From NCBI GenBank assembly GCA_026393985.1, contig JAPKZB010000058.1, forward strand, positions 55,823-119,822: DNA of 64,000 nt, read 5' to 3'. This DNA is from Acidobacteriota bacterium (GTDB lineage: Bacteria > Acidobacteriota > Terriglobia > Bryobacterales > Bryobacteraceae). Below, piece after piece: positions 53,751 to 63,245 of this stretch (its first letter is position 1; each line of letters begins with the position of its first letter). The notes under the pieces are model-generated. The model searched no databases. It saw nothing but the letters and a program-made list of their open reading frames with translations, and was not told where the DNA came from. Position numbers and translations under genes: made by a program.

Positions 53751-54416
53751 TTACACGAGATTCGGAATCTTGATAATCTTTTTCTGGATGGCGTACTGAA
53801 CCAGTTGCGCTTTGTTATGAATGTCCAGCTTCCGCATCAGATTGAACTTATGCGCCTCGACGGTCTTCACGCTCAGGTTCAGGTCGCAAGCAATCTCTTT
53901 GACCGACTGGCCCTCGGCTAACATCTTCAACACCTCGCGTTCCCGCGTTGTCAGCGTCGCAAAGCGCGGCAACCGGTTGGCTGACTTGATCCGCGAACGG
54001 AAGTCGTCCACCAACTGCGATAACATGCGCGGGCTCAAATAACTGCCGCCCCGAATCACATCGCGGATCGCCGCTACTAACTGCTGCGATGGACTGTCTT
54101 TGAGAACATAGCCGCCCGCGCCAACCTCCATGCCTTCCACCAGATAGTCCTCATCGTCATACATCGTGAGAAACAGGACCTTCGTCTCCGGCCGGTTCTT
54201 CTTGATCTGCCGCGTCGCCTCAAAACTGCTCAAGCCCGGCATCCCGATATCCATCAGGACCACATCGGGGCGAAGTTCCCCGGCGCGCTCCACCGCGTCT
54301 CCACCGTTCGAAGCCTCTCCGATAACTTCCATATCCGTCTCGGCGGCAATCAGAGTCCGAATCCCCTGGCGGAACAAGGTGTGATCATCCGCTAACATAA
54401 TGCGCATCTTGGCCAT
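53751..54416 (-). CDS. NarL/FixJ-type response regulator
   Basis: A 221-residue regulator. Receiver domain with phospho-acceptor Asp56 in VVLMDIGMP, Asp10-Asp11 in LADDHTLF, Lys in YVLKDSP. A LuxR-type DNA-binding helix-turn-helix follows (LTTREREVLKMLAEGQSVKEIA, NLSVKTVEAHKFNLMRKL). Located 108 bp downstream of the histidine kinase gene, so together they form a two-component system. A strong terminator follows. Confidence 0.95.
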   Translation of the reverse strand: MAKMRIMLADDHTLFRQGIRTLIAAETDMEVIGEASNGGDAVERAGELRPDVVLMDIGMPGLSSFEATRQIKKNRPETKVLFLTMYDDEDYLVEGMEVGAGGYVLKDSPSQQLVAAIRDVIRGGSYLSPRMLSQLVDDFRSRIKSANRLPRFATLTTREREVLKMLAEGQSVKEIACDLNLSVKTVEAHKFNLMRKLDIHNKAQLVQYAIQKKIIKIPNLV

Positions 54417-54524
54417 AGTGCTTACCGTAGTTGTTCTAAGTTTTTCCTAAGCGAACTGATTTTTTGCTGACGCCGCCCCAAGGCGCATCAACATTTCGCA
54501 ACAACGGTCGGTTCCTGCTCCCGG

Positions 54525-56180
54525 CTAGCCGACTCGCACAAGCGCCGACGACGCTTCCTGCGTCCTGCTCCGGCCTTGCTGCGCCCCTGCTGTCATAGCC
54601 TCTCTAGGAATCGGCAATTCGACCACAAGCTTCGTTCCCTGCGCTTTCCGCGATTTCGATCGCTTCGCCTCAGCGCGATAACTCTCTATGTGAAACTTGC
54701 CCCCGAGTAACGTTACCCGCTCCCGGATCCCCGATAACCCAAAGGAATCCTGCTTGCGGGACGCTGCCTCCACGTCAAATCCCACTCCATTGTCGACAAC
54801 CACTAGCTTTAAACGTCCATCGGCAACTCCAACGGAAATGTTTACAGTGGTCGCAAAAGAATGCTTCGCAATGTTGTTAAAGCACTCCTGCACCAGCCGG
54901 TACACAATACTCGCCATCGGCCTCGGCACCTGCTCCAGCCGGTTCGCCTGTAGCTTCACCTTGGCCGTATGCACCTGCCGGAAGCGCTGAATCAACTGCC
55001 GGATCGCCGCCGCCAGACCTAACTGCTCCAACACCGCCGGGCTCAAGGCACTGATCAGCCGCCGCGTCTCGAGGATGGTGCGCTCCACCGCCTCCCGCGT
55101 CTCCCGCAGCGTCTCCCGCTCAGCCTCTAACGTGGCCGGAAGCCGCCCCTCCAACATCTCCATTTGCAGCCGCACGCACAGCAGGCTCTGTCCCGCCTCA
55201 TCATGCAACTCGCGGCTGATCCGCCGCCGTTCGGCCTCCTCCACATGCAGCATGTGCTCGGCCAACTGACGGACCTGCTCCTCGCGCGCCGCCAACCCCT
55301 CCGCCAGCTTCGCCTTCTCAATCCCCATCCAGCAGCGCTCCGCCGCCGCCGTCAGCAGCTCCTGCTCCCGCGGTAGCCACTCGTACTCCCGCGCAAAGGC
55401 AAACTGAATCACCCCGGAAGCCAGCTTGCCCCCCAACGGCACCGACCACAACGAACCGTCCTTCCGCTGCCACTCCCCGTCCAAGGCGCTCCCTAACGAG
55501 GGCCGCGAAACCGCACGCCGCAGCGCCGGAGTGTTCGCAATCCGCAGGAACCGGGCCTTAATCAACCCCATCCCCCGCACCTCCGCCCGCAACTGCCAGG
55601 TCGCCCCCGCCTTTCCCCCGTCCTCGTCCAAAAGAAAAATTCTCGCCTTCGCCGCCCCGCAGAACTCCGCCAGGCACACCAGCACCCGCGATAGCAGATC
55701 GTCCAGTGAACGCGACTCCACCTCAATCCGGAACAGATCGTAAAACGCCTTGGTCTCGGCCTCGCGCACCTGATAGAACGCATTGTTCAACGTCAGAATC
55801 ACGCAGAAGTTCAGCTGCTCTACCACCCAGTGCAGGTTCGATTCCGGACCCAACAGCCGCGCATACTCCTCGAGCGCCGCCACCACCGTCGCCGGCGGTA
55901 CGTTCAGCTTAGCCAGCCGCCGCCCGTTGTACTCCACCTGCTCAAAAAACGCCGAAATCGTCGCACCCTGCTGCAGTAGGCGGAACGCCGCCCCCGCCGT
56001 CGACCCCAGCAACGCCACGCCAATCCGCGGGTCCCCCTTCCGGCCCTTCAAAAACCGCCGGTCGGCTTCCTCAATCCGCGCACCCAGTTCCCGCGCCGAT
56101 TCCGTCAGCTGCGCATAGAGCTGATCGCTCAACACGTCAGCGGCATCAGCCAATAGGGCGGTTTGTCGTACACCAAGCAC
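54525..56180 (-). CDS. Sensor histidine kinase (HisKA_3 type) partner of the NarL regulator
   Basis: A 551-residue cytoplasmic kinase. The N-terminal ~140 residues form an unassigned helical module (LSDQLYAQLTESARELG, FFEQVEYNGRRLAKLNV). A GAF-like domain follows (about 155-290). His326 in RRRISRELHDEAGQ is the phosphorylation site of the HisKA_3 class, and the HATPase region includes ECFNNIAKHS and LVVVDNGVGFD. No membrane helix, so it senses a cytoplasmic signal. GTG start. Confidence 0.92.
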   Translation of the reverse strand: MLGVRQTALLADAADVLSDQLYAQLTESARELGARIEEADRRFLKGRKGDPRIGVALLGSTAGAAFRLLQQGATISAFFEQVEYNGRRLAKLNVPPATVVAALEEYARLLGPESNLHWVVEQLNFCVILTLNNAFYQVREAETKAFYDLFRIEVESRSLDDLLSRVLVCLAEFCGAAKARIFLLDEDGGKAGATWQLRAEVRGMGLIKARFLRIANTPALRRAVSRPSLGSALDGEWQRKDGSLWSVPLGGKLASGVIQFAFAREYEWLPREQELLTAAAERCWMGIEKAKLAEGLAAREEQVRQLAEHMLHVEEAERRRISRELHDEAGQSLLCVRLQMEMLEGRLPATLEAERETLRETREAVERTILETRRLISALSPAVLEQLGLAAAIRQLIQRFRQVHTAKVKLQANRLEQVPRPMASIVYRLVQECFNNIAKHSFATTVNISVGVADGRLKLVVVDNGVGFDVEAASRKQDSFGLSGIRERVTLLGGKFHIESYRAEAKRSKSRKAQGTKLVVELPIPREAMTAGAQQGRSRTQEASSALVRVG

Positions 56181-56264
56181 TAGATCCCTTATCGAACCCT
56201 AAACGAAATTCCTTTAGGGGGATCCCGCCTAAACCACGGCCAAACCCTAGGCCCCGGCTAATTC

Positions 56265-58082
56265 TTAGTCATCGTCCGAACTCTGGTTCACCTTCAGAAC
56301 GGCCAGGAACGCCTCCTGCGGAATCTCCACCCGCCCCACCCGCTTCATCCGCCGCTTGCCCTCTTTCTGCTTCTCCAGCAGCTTCCGCTTCCGGCTGATG
56401 TCCCCGCCATAACACTTGGCCAGAACATTCTTCCGGATCGCCGAAATCGTCTCCCGCGCAATCACCTTGCTCCCGATCGCCGCCTGCAGCGCCACCTCGA
56501 ACATCTGCCGCGGAATCAACTTCCGCAACCGCTCAATCAAAGCCTTACCCCGTTCGTACGCCACGTCCCGGTGCACGATGATCGACAGCGCATCCACCGG
56601 CTCACCCGCCACCAGCACATCCAGCTTCACCATCGGCGAAGACCGGAATCCAGCCAAATGATAGTCCAGCGAGGCATACCCCCGCGAGGCCGACTTCAAC
56701 CGGTCGTAAAAGTCCAGCACAATCTCGTTCAGCGGCAGCTCATAGCCCAGCAACACCCGCGCTCCGCCAATGTAATCAAACTTCTTCTGCTTGCCCCGCT
56801 TCTCTTCAAGCAGCGCCAAAATGTCGCCAATATACTCTTCGCGCGTAATCACCGTCGCGTCGATAATCGGCTCGTTGATCACCTCAATCGCCGCCGGATC
56901 CGGCCATCGCGACGGATTGTCCACCTCGATCAACTCGCCCCCGCGCAGCGTAATCTCATACCGCACCCCCGGCGCCGTCGTGATCAGGTCAATGTTGAAC
57001 TCCCGCTCGAGCCGCTCCTGCACAATCTCCAGATGGAGCAGACCCAGGAACCCGCACCGGAACCCAAACCCCAACGCCACCGAATTCTCCGGCTCAAAAT
57101 TGAACGCCGAATCGTTCAGCCGCAGCTTCTCAAGCGCATCCCGCAACAAACCATGCTCGGAGCTCTCCACCGAATACAGCCCGGCAAATACCATCGGCTT
57201 AATCGGCTCAAACCCGGGGAGCGCCTCCGCCGCCGGCGTCACCGCGTCCGTTATCGTGTCCCCAATCAACGCATCGCTGATCGTCTTTATGTTGGCGTAG
57301 AGAAAACCCACCTCCCCCGCGCTCAACTCCGTCGTCGGAATCGGCTTCGGCGACTGGTAGCCCACTCCCTCCACCTCAAATACCTTCCCGTTCGACCACA
57401 GCTTGATCTTCTGCCCCAGCTTCATCCGCCCATCGACGATCCGCATCAGAATAATCACGCCCTTGTACGGGTCAAACCACGAATCGAAGATCAACGCCCG
57501 CAGCGGCGCCTCCGGATTCCCCCGCGGCGGCGGCACCCGCTCCACAATCTGCTCGAGAATCTCCGGAATCCCCACCCCCTGCTTGGCCGAACACAGCACC
57601 GCCTCGGAAGCATCCAGCCCCACCAGCGTCTCAATCTGCTCCCGGATCCGCTCCGGATCCGCCGCCGGCAGGTCGATCTTGTTGATCACCGGCAGAATCT
57701 CCAAATTCTGCCCCAGCGCCAGGTACGTGTTGGCCAGCGTCTGCGCCTCCACCCCCTGCGACGCATCCACCACCAGCAACGCCCCCTCGCACGCCTGCAG
57801 CGACCGCGAAACTTCGTACGTAAAATCCACGTGCCCCGGCGTATCGATCAGGTTCAACTGATAAACCTGCCCGTCTTTGGTCGACTTATGCAGCAAACGC
57901 ACCGCGTGGGCTTTGATCGTAATCCCTCGCTCGCGCTCAAGATCCATCGAATCAAGGACTTGCTCCATCATCTCGCGTTGCGAGAGAGCCCCGGTATGCT
58001 CGAGCAGCCGGTCGGCCAACGTCGATTTACCGTGGTCGATATGGGCAATAATAGAGAAGTTGCGAATGTGTGATGGATCCAT
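56265..58082 (-). CDS. lepA: Elongation factor 4 (back-translocase)
   Basis: A 605-residue GTPase. G1 [11 protein letters not shown]3 DTPGHVDF, G4 NKIDLP, then EF-G-like domains and the LepA-specific C-terminal ending [22 protein letters not shown]. Length matches E. coli LepA (599). ATG 58082 fits the family N-terminus best; GTG 58091 is an alternative adding three residues. Divergent from the enoyl-CoA hydratase gene. Confidence 0.97.
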   Translation of the reverse strand: MDPSHIRNFSIIAHIDHGKSTLADRLLEHTGALSQREMMEQVLDSMDLERERGITIKAHAVRLLHKSTKDGQVYQLNLIDTPGHVDFTYEVSRSLQACEGALLVVDASQGVEAQTLANTYLALGQNLEILPVINKIDLPAADPERIREQIETLVGLDASEAVLCSAKQGVGIPEILEQIVERVPPPRGNPEAPLRALIFDSWFDPYKGVIILMRIVDGRMKLGQKIKLWSNGKVFEVEGVGYQSPKPIPTTELSAGEVGFLYANIKTISDALIGDTITDAVTPAAEALPGFEPIKPMVFAGLYSVESSEHGLLRDALEKLRLNDSAFNFEPENSVALGFGFRCGFLGLLHLEIVQERLEREFNIDLITTAPGVRYEITLRGGELIEVDNPSRWPDPAAIEVINEPIIDATVITREEYIGDILALLEEKRGKQKKFDYIGGARVLLGYELPLNEIVLDFYDRLKSASRGYASLDYHLAGFRSSPMVKLDVLVAGEPVDALSIIVHRDVAYERGKALIERLRKLIPRQMFEVALQAAIGSKVIARETISAIRKNVLAKCYGGDISRKRKLLEKQKEGKRRMKRVGRVEIPQEAFLAVLKVNQSSDDD

Positions 58083-58127
58083 GCGATACACTTACTAAGG
58101 ACTACAGCGCTCCTCCGATTATCCCAT

Positions 58128-58913
58128 ATGTCCCTGGAATTCCTTCTGTTCGCCGTCGACGATCACGGCATCGCCACCCTCACCTTCAACCGCCCGGCGA
58201 AACTCAACGCGCTCAATGCAGGGACCTTAGCCGAATTCGAACAGCTCCTCGCCGAAGTCAGAAATAATCCCGCCATCCGCGCCCTCCTCCTCACCGGCTC
58301 CGGCGATCGCGCCTTCGTCGCCGGCGCTGACATCAGCGAGTTCGCCGCCTTCACCCCCATCTCCGCCCAGCGCCAGTCAGAAAAGGGGCAAACCCTCTTC
58401 CGCCAGCTCGAAACCCTCGGCAAGCCCGTCCTCGCCGCCCTCAACGGCTTCACCCTCGGCGGCGGCCTCGAAATGGCCATGGCCTGCACCGTCCGCGTCG
58501 CCGCCGAAAACGCCCAACTCGGCCAGCCCGAAGTCAAACTCGGCATCATCGCCGGCTACGGCGGCTCCCAGCGCCTCCCCCGCCTCGTCGGCAAGGGCAT
58601 CGCCCTCGAAATGCTGCTCACCGGCGAACCCATCTCCGCCCAACGCGCCTACGCAATCGGACTCGTCAACTACGTCGTCCCCGCCCCGGAACTCCTCTCG
58701 TTCTCAAAGCAACTCCTCCTCAAAATGCTCGCCAAAGCCCCCCTCGCGCTGGCCCTCACCATCCAGGCCGTCGACGTCGGGCTCAATGGCAGCCTCGCCG
58801 ACGGTCTCCAGTTCGAAGCCGCCGCCTTTGGCCTCTCCGCCGCCACCGAAGATATGAAGGAGGGCGCCGCCGCCTTCCTCACCAAACGGCCGGCCCGCTT
58901 CCAAGGAAAATAA
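58128..58913 (+). CDS. Enoyl-CoA hydratase/isomerase family protein
   Basis: A 261-residue crotonase. [11 protein letters not shown] forms the oxyanion loop (FVAGADI), and the two catalytic Glu are in [10 protein letters not shown] and [14 protein letters not shown]. Hydrates trans-2-enoyl-CoA in fatty-acid or amino-acid breakdown. Followed 15 bp later by ribH; the grouping with ribH and nusB looks like an operon rather than a fatty-acid cluster. Confidence 0.95.
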   Translation: MSLEFLLFAVDDHGIATLTFNRPAKLNALNAGTLAEFEQLLAEVRNNPAIRALLLTGSGDRAFVAGADISEFAAFTPISAQRQSEKGQTLFRQLETLGKPVLAALNGFTLGGGLEMAMACTVRVAAENAQLGQPEVKLGIIAGYGGSQRLPRLVGKGIALEMLLTGEPISAQRAYAIGLVNYVVPAPELLSFSKQLLLKMLAKAPLALALTIQAVDVGLNGSLADGLQFEAAAFGLSAATEDMKEGAAAFLTKRPARFQGK

Positions 58914-58928
58914 CCCCCCCTACCCGTT

Positions 58929-59402
58929 ATGTCCCATACTCTGATTGAAGGTGCGCTCACCGGCCAGGGCCTCCGCATCGGCATCGCCGTCGCCCGGTTC
59001 AACTCCCTCGTTACCGAAAGTCTCCTCGCCGGCGCTCTCGCCGGCCTCCGCCGCCATAGCGTCGCCGCCCACGACATCACCGTCGTCCATGTCCCCGGCT
59101 CCTGGGAACTCCCCCTCACCCTCGCCACCCTCGCCTCCACTAAAAAGTACGACGGCCTCATCGCCCTCGGCGCCGTCATCCGCGGCGATACCCCCCACTT
59201 TGACTACGTCGCCGGCGAAGCCGCCAAAGGCATCGGCGCCGTCATGCTCAAAACCGAAATCCCCATCGTCTTCGGCGTCCTCACCACCAATACCCTCGAA
59301 CAGGCCATGGACCGCGCCGGCGCCAAATCCGGCAACAAAGGCTACGACGCCGCCTCCACCGTCATCGAAATGGCCAATCTCCTCCGGGAGCTTCGCGCCT
59401 AG
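58929..59402 (+). CDS. ribH: 6,7-dimethyl-8-ribityllumazine synthase
   Basis: A 157-residue riboflavin biosynthesis enzyme. [36 protein letters not shown] (catalytic His) and [15 protein letters not shown] are all present. Its TAG stop overlaps the GTG start of nusB, an arrangement common in many bacteria. Confidence 0.97.
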   Translation: MSHTLIEGALTGQGLRIGIAVARFNSLVTESLLAGALAGLRRHSVAAHDITVVHVPGSWELPLTLATLASTKKYDGLIALGAVIRGDTPHFDYVAGEAAKGIGAVMLKTEIPIVFGVLTTNTLEQAMDRAGAKSGNKGYDAASTVIEMANLLRELRA

Positions 59403-59830
59403 TGCCCGCCCGTCACCAATCCCGGCGCCGCGCCCTGCAGATCCTCTACCAATGGGATATGCGCCAGCCGCTCCTGTCCCTCGACGAAGCCACCCGCGCC
59501 TACTACGCCTCGCTCTACTCGGATGACTACGAAGAACGCCCCTCCTGGGACGAGTTCACCGACAAACTCACCCGCGGCGCCCTCGAACATCGCGAAGAGC
59601 TCGACGCCCTCCTCGACCGCCACTCCCAAAACTGGCGCGTCGCCCGCATGTCGTTCGTCGACCGCAACATCCTCCGCCTCGCCGCCTTCGAGATGATCCA
59701 CACCGACACCCCCGCCCCCGTCGTCATCGACGAAGCCATCGAACTCGCCCGCCGCTTCTCCTCGGACGAAAGCGTCGCCTTCGTCAACGGCGTCCTCGAC
59801 GCCCTCCGCCGCCAACTCCAGCGCTCCTAA
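59402..59830 (+). CDS. nusB: Transcription antitermination factor NusB
   Basis: A 142-residue all-helical protein. Starts ARHQSRRRALQILYQWD and ends FVNGVLDALRRQL, the NusB signatures. It binds boxA RNA with NusE. GTG start overlapping the ribH stop. Confidence 0.96.
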   Translation: MPARHQSRRRALQILYQWDMRQPLLSLDEATRAYYASLYSDDYEERPSWDEFTDKLTRGALEHREELDALLDRHSQNWRVARMSFVDRNILRLAAFEMIHTDTPAPVVIDEAIELARRFSSDESVAFVNGVLDALRRQLQRS

Positions 59831-59883
59831 CCCGGCCGCCGCCCACGCAACCCCATCCCTCTCTCAAGCATCATAGGAAGTAC

Positions 59884-61155
59884 ATGCCCCCCTCCCACGT
59901 CGAAACCACCATCCTCCCCAACGGCGTGAAAATCGTCACCGAGCGCATGCCCCACCTCCGCTCCGTCGCCCTCGGCGTCTGGGTCCGCTCCGGCTCCCGC
60001 CGCGAAACCCCCACCGACAACGGCATCTCCCACTTCATGGAGCACATGGTCTTCAAAGGCACCAAACGCCGCTCCGCCGAAGACATCGCCCGCGCCTTCG
60101 ACTCCATCGGCGGCCACATGGACGCCTTCACCAGCCGCGAGATGGTCTCCTTCAACGCCAAAGTCCTCGACGAGCACCTCCCCCTCGCCTTCGACGTCCT
60201 CGCCGACCTCGTCACCCACCCCGTCCTCCGCCCCGACGACATCGAAAAGGAAAAAGGCGTCGTCCTCGAAGAGATCAAAATGGATGCCGACAACGTCGAG
60301 TACCAAACCCACGAACTCTTCTGCCGCAACTTCTGGAAAGGCGACGCCATCGGCCGCTCCATCCTCGGCACCGCCAAAACCGTCAAAGCCATCACCCCGG
60401 AATCCCTCCGCGCCCACTTCAAATCCACCTACATCGCCCCCAACCTCCTCGTCACCGCCGCCGGCCGCACCGAACACGCCGATATCGTCAAACTCACCGA
60501 AGCCACCCTCGGCAAACTCCCCAAACGCAAACCCCTCCCCGAACTCCCCATCGCCCAAACCTCCCCCCAAATCTCCCTCAAGGAGAAAAAGGCCGTCGAA
60601 CAGGCCCACCTCTGCCTCGGCGCCCCCTCCTTCCCCATGCCCCACCCCCAGCGCTTCGTCGCCTACACCCTCAACAATATCCTCGGCGGCGGCATGAGCT
60701 CCCGCCTGTTCCAAAACATCCGCGAGCAGCAGGGCCTCTGCTACTCCATCATCAGCGAACTCACCTCCTACCGCGACACCGGCTGCCTCGCCGTCTACGC
60801 CGGCACCAGCCCGGAAACCCTCCGCCGCGTCATCGATTCCATCCGCCACGAACTCACCCGCCTCAAAAACGATCCCGTCTCCCCCGAAGAGCTCCGCCGC
60901 TCCAAAGACAACCTCAAAGGCTCCATCGTCCTCGGCCTCGAATCCACCTCCAGCCGCATGTCCAATCTCGCCCGCCAGGAGATGTTCTTCGGCCGCCACG
61001 CCGAAGTCGACGAGATCCTCGAACGCATCGAAGCCGTCACCGCCGCCGAAGTCCAGCAGGTCGCCAACGAGTTCCTCAACCCCGCCAAAATGGGCCTCAC
61101 CGTCATGGGCCGCCTCAACGGCCAGCGCTTCACCCGCAAAGACCTCCATTGCTGA
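59884..61155 (+). CDS. M16 family metallopeptidase (processing-peptidase-like)
   Basis: A 423-residue inverzincin. His50-x2-Glu53-His54 in ISHFMEHMVF, with the second zinc Glu downstream in LEEIKMDADNVEYQTHE. The C-terminal half includes LGGGMSSRLFQNIREQQGLCYS. Resembles PqqL/YmxG-type peptidases, which degrade small peptides or act on nascent envelope proteins. Overlaps the possible TTG start of the next gene. Confidence 0.95.
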   Translation: MPPSHVETTILPNGVKIVTERMPHLRSVALGVWVRSGSRRETPTDNGISHFMEHMVFKGTKRRSAEDIARAFDSIGGHMDAFTSREMVSFNAKVLDEHLPLAFDVLADLVTHPVLRPDDIEKEKGVVLEEIKMDADNVEYQTHELFCRNFWKGDAIGRSILGTAKTVKAITPESLRAHFKSTYIAPNLLVTAAGRTEHADIVKLTEATLGKLPKRKPLPELPIAQTSPQISLKEKKAVEQAHLCLGAPSFPMPHPQRFVAYTLNNILGGGMSSRLFQNIREQQGLCYSIISELTSYRDTGCLAVYAGTSPETLRRVIDSIRHELTRLKNDPVSPEELRRSKDNLKGSIVLGLESTSSRMSNLARQEMFFGRHAEVDEILERIEAVTAAEVQQVANEFLNPAKMGLTVMGRLNGQRFTRKDLHC

Positions 61156-61163
61156 GTCGGCTC

Positions 61164-61931
61164 ATGCACCCCCTGCTCCGCCTCGCCCCGCTCCTCCTCC
61201 TCGCCCTCTCCTCCGCCTGCGCCCTCGACCTCGCGAAGCTCGTCCCCCAGGGCTACGTCAGCGACTACGCCAACGTCATCCCCGGCGCCCAACGCCTCGC
61301 CCTCGAACGCTACGCCGCCAACCTCGAACAACAAACCGGCGCCCAAATCGCCATCGTCACCCTCCCCACCCTCGAAGGCGAACCCATCGAAGACGTCGCC
61401 AACACTCTCTACCGCCGCTGGGGCATCGGCAAGAAAGGCAAGGATGAAGGTCTCCTCCTCCTCCTCGCCGTCAACGACCGCCGCTCCCGCCTCGAAATCG
61501 GCTACGGCCTCGAACCCATCCTCCCCGATGGCGCCTCCGGCGACGTCCTCCGCCAAATGCGCCCCGCCCTCCGCGAAGCCGCCTACGGCGATGCCCTCTC
61601 CACCGCCGCCCACTACCTCGGCTCCCGCATCGCCCAGGCCAAAGGCGTCACCCTCGCCGAAGACCCCACCCCCCGCCCCTCCCGTTCCCGCCCCGAAGAA
61701 CGCCCCCTCCCCCTCTGGCTGCTCATCGGCGGCGGCCTGCTCTTTCTCTATCTCCTCGCCACCGGCAACCTCGGCGCTCTCTGGCTGCTCTCCTCCCTCT
61801 TCTCCGGCGGCGGCTCCCGCCATCACCGCGGCGGCGGCGGCGGCGGCTTCGGCGGCTACGACTCCGGCGGTGGCTTCGGCGGCTTCGGCGGCGGCGACTC
61901 CGGCGGCGGTGGCGCCTCCTCCGACTGGTAA
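61164..61931 (+). CDS. TPM-domain (YgcG-like) membrane protein
   Basis: About 255 residues. A signal/lipoprotein-like N-terminus (LLLLALSSAC), a TPM phosphatase domain (YVSDYANVIPGAQRLALERY, RWGIGKKGKDEGLLLLLA, RSRLEIGYGLEP), a transmembrane helix (about 185-205) and a Gly/Ser-rich tail. TPM proteins are often paired with LemA, which follows one gene downstream. ATG 61164 preferred over TTG 61149. Confidence 0.88.
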   Translation: MHPLLRLAPLLLLALSSACALDLAKLVPQGYVSDYANVIPGAQRLALERYAANLEQQTGAQIAIVTLPTLEGEPIEDVANTLYRRWGIGKKGKDEGLLLLLAVNDRRSRLEIGYGLEPILPDGASGDVLRQMRPALREAAYGDALSTAAHYLGSRIAQAKGVTLAEDPTPRPSRSRPEERPLPLWLLIGGGLLFLYLLATGNLGALWLLSSLFSGGGSRHHRGGGGGGFGGYDSGGGFGGFGGGDSGGGGASSDW

Positions 61932-61937
61932 CCCCCT

Positions 61938-62657
61938 ATGCGCAAAGAACTCGAAAAACGCTGCTCCGAACTCACCCAACGCGCCGCCAAAACCTTCGGC
62001 GACTCCCTCGTCTCCCTCATCCTCTACGGCTCCGGCGCCCGCACCGACCACGACCAGTTCTCCGATCTCAACATCCTCTGCGTCCTCCGCCACCTCTCCC
62101 CCCGCGAACTCGCCCTCGCCGAACCCCTCTTCCGCTGGTGGCGCTCGCTCGATAACCCCGCCCCCCTCCTCCTCACCCTCGACGAGGTCCGCTCCTCCAC
62201 CGACTGCTTCCCCATCGAGTTCCACGATATCCAGGAGGTCCACCGCATCCTCGCCGGCGACGATATCGTCTCGAACCTCGCCATCGACGATGTCTTCTAC
62301 CGCGGCCGCGTCGAATTCGAAGTCCGCAGCAAACAGCTCCGCCTCCGCCAAAGGGCCGCCGGCGTCCTGCCAGACCCCGAACTGCTCCTCAAACTGATGT
62401 CGGAAAGCGTCTCCACCTTTCTCACCCTCGGCCGCCACGTCCTCCGCCTCGCCGGCCATCCGGCCCCCCATGCCAAGCGCGACATCGCCGCCGCGCTCAG
62501 CCAAACCTTCGGCCTCGATCCCACTCCGTTTTATACTTTGTTGGACCTCCGCGAAAACAAAGTCAAAACCCGGAACGTCGACTCGAGCCAAACCTTCGCG
62601 CTCTACCTGCAACAAATCGAATCGCTGGTCGCCTCCGTCGACCGTCTGGAGAAATAA
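61938..62657 (+). CDS. Nucleotidyltransferase-fold protein
   Basis: A 239-residue protein with a Pol-beta/MNT-type nucleotidyltransferase motif ILYGSGARTDHDQFSDLNI. The second catalytic Asp of the usual S-D-x-D is Asn here, so activity may be lost or altered. The C-terminal helical part (VSTFLTLGRHVLRLAG) may be a HEPN-like partner domain. Sits between the TPM and lemA genes, 6 and 3 bp from its neighbours. Confidence 0.78.
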   Translation: MRKELEKRCSELTQRAAKTFGDSLVSLILYGSGARTDHDQFSDLNILCVLRHLSPRELALAEPLFRWWRSLDNPAPLLLTLDEVRSSTDCFPIEFHDIQEVHRILAGDDIVSNLAIDDVFYRGRVEFEVRSKQLRLRQRAAGVLPDPELLLKLMSESVSTFLTLGRHVLRLAGHPAPHAKRDIAAALSQTFGLDPTPFYTLLDLRENKVKTRNVDSSQTFALYLQQIESLVASVDRLEK

Positions 62658-62660
62658 ACC

Positions 62661-63236
62661 ATGAAAATCGCTCTCATCATCCTCGGCATCCTCGTCGCCA
62701 TCGTCCTCCTGTTCGGCATGTCCGTCATCGGCACCCGCAACGAACTCGTCACCCAGAAAAACACCGTCGAAGGCGCCTTCGCCCAGGTCGACGTCGCCCT
62801 CCAGCGCCGCGCCGACCTCATCCCCAACCTCGTCGAAACCGTCAAAGGCTTCGCTTCCCAGGAAAAGGACGTCATCGCCTCCGTCGCCAACGCCCGCGCC
62901 GCCCTCTCCGGCGCCCGCACCCCCGCCGAAAAGATCTCCGCCAACTCCCAGCTCGACGGCGCCCTCTCCCGCCTCCTCGTCGTCGTCGAAAGCTACCCCC
63001 AGCTCAAGTCCGACGCCAACTTCATGCGCCTCCAGGACGAACTCGCCGGCACGGAAAACCGCATCGCCGTCGAACGCCGGAAGTATAATGAGACGGTCCA
63101 GAAGTACAATACAACCATCGAGCTTTTCCCCAACAACATTGCCGCCTCCCTGTTCGGCTTCCAGCGCAACGACGCCTACTTCAAAACCGAACCCGGCGCG
63201 CGTACCGCTCCTAAAGTGAACTTCGGAAACAAGTAA
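62661..63236 (+). CDS. lemA: LemA family protein
   Basis: A 191-residue membrane-anchored protein with one N-terminal helix (IALIILGILVAIVLLFGMSVIG), then the LemA core: RRADLIPNLVETVKGFASQE and YNETVQKYNTTIELFPNNIAA. The family is conserved with TPM proteins. Its function is unclear. Confidence 0.95.
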   Translation: MKIALIILGILVAIVLLFGMSVIGTRNELVTQKNTVEGAFAQVDVALQRRADLIPNLVETVKGFASQEKDVIASVANARAALSGARTPAEKISANSQLDGALSRLLVVVESYPQLKSDANFMRLQDELAGTENRIAVERRKYNETVQKYNTTIELFPNNIAASLFGFQRNDAYFKTEPGARTAPKVNFGNK

Positions 63237-63245
63237 ACCATCTCC

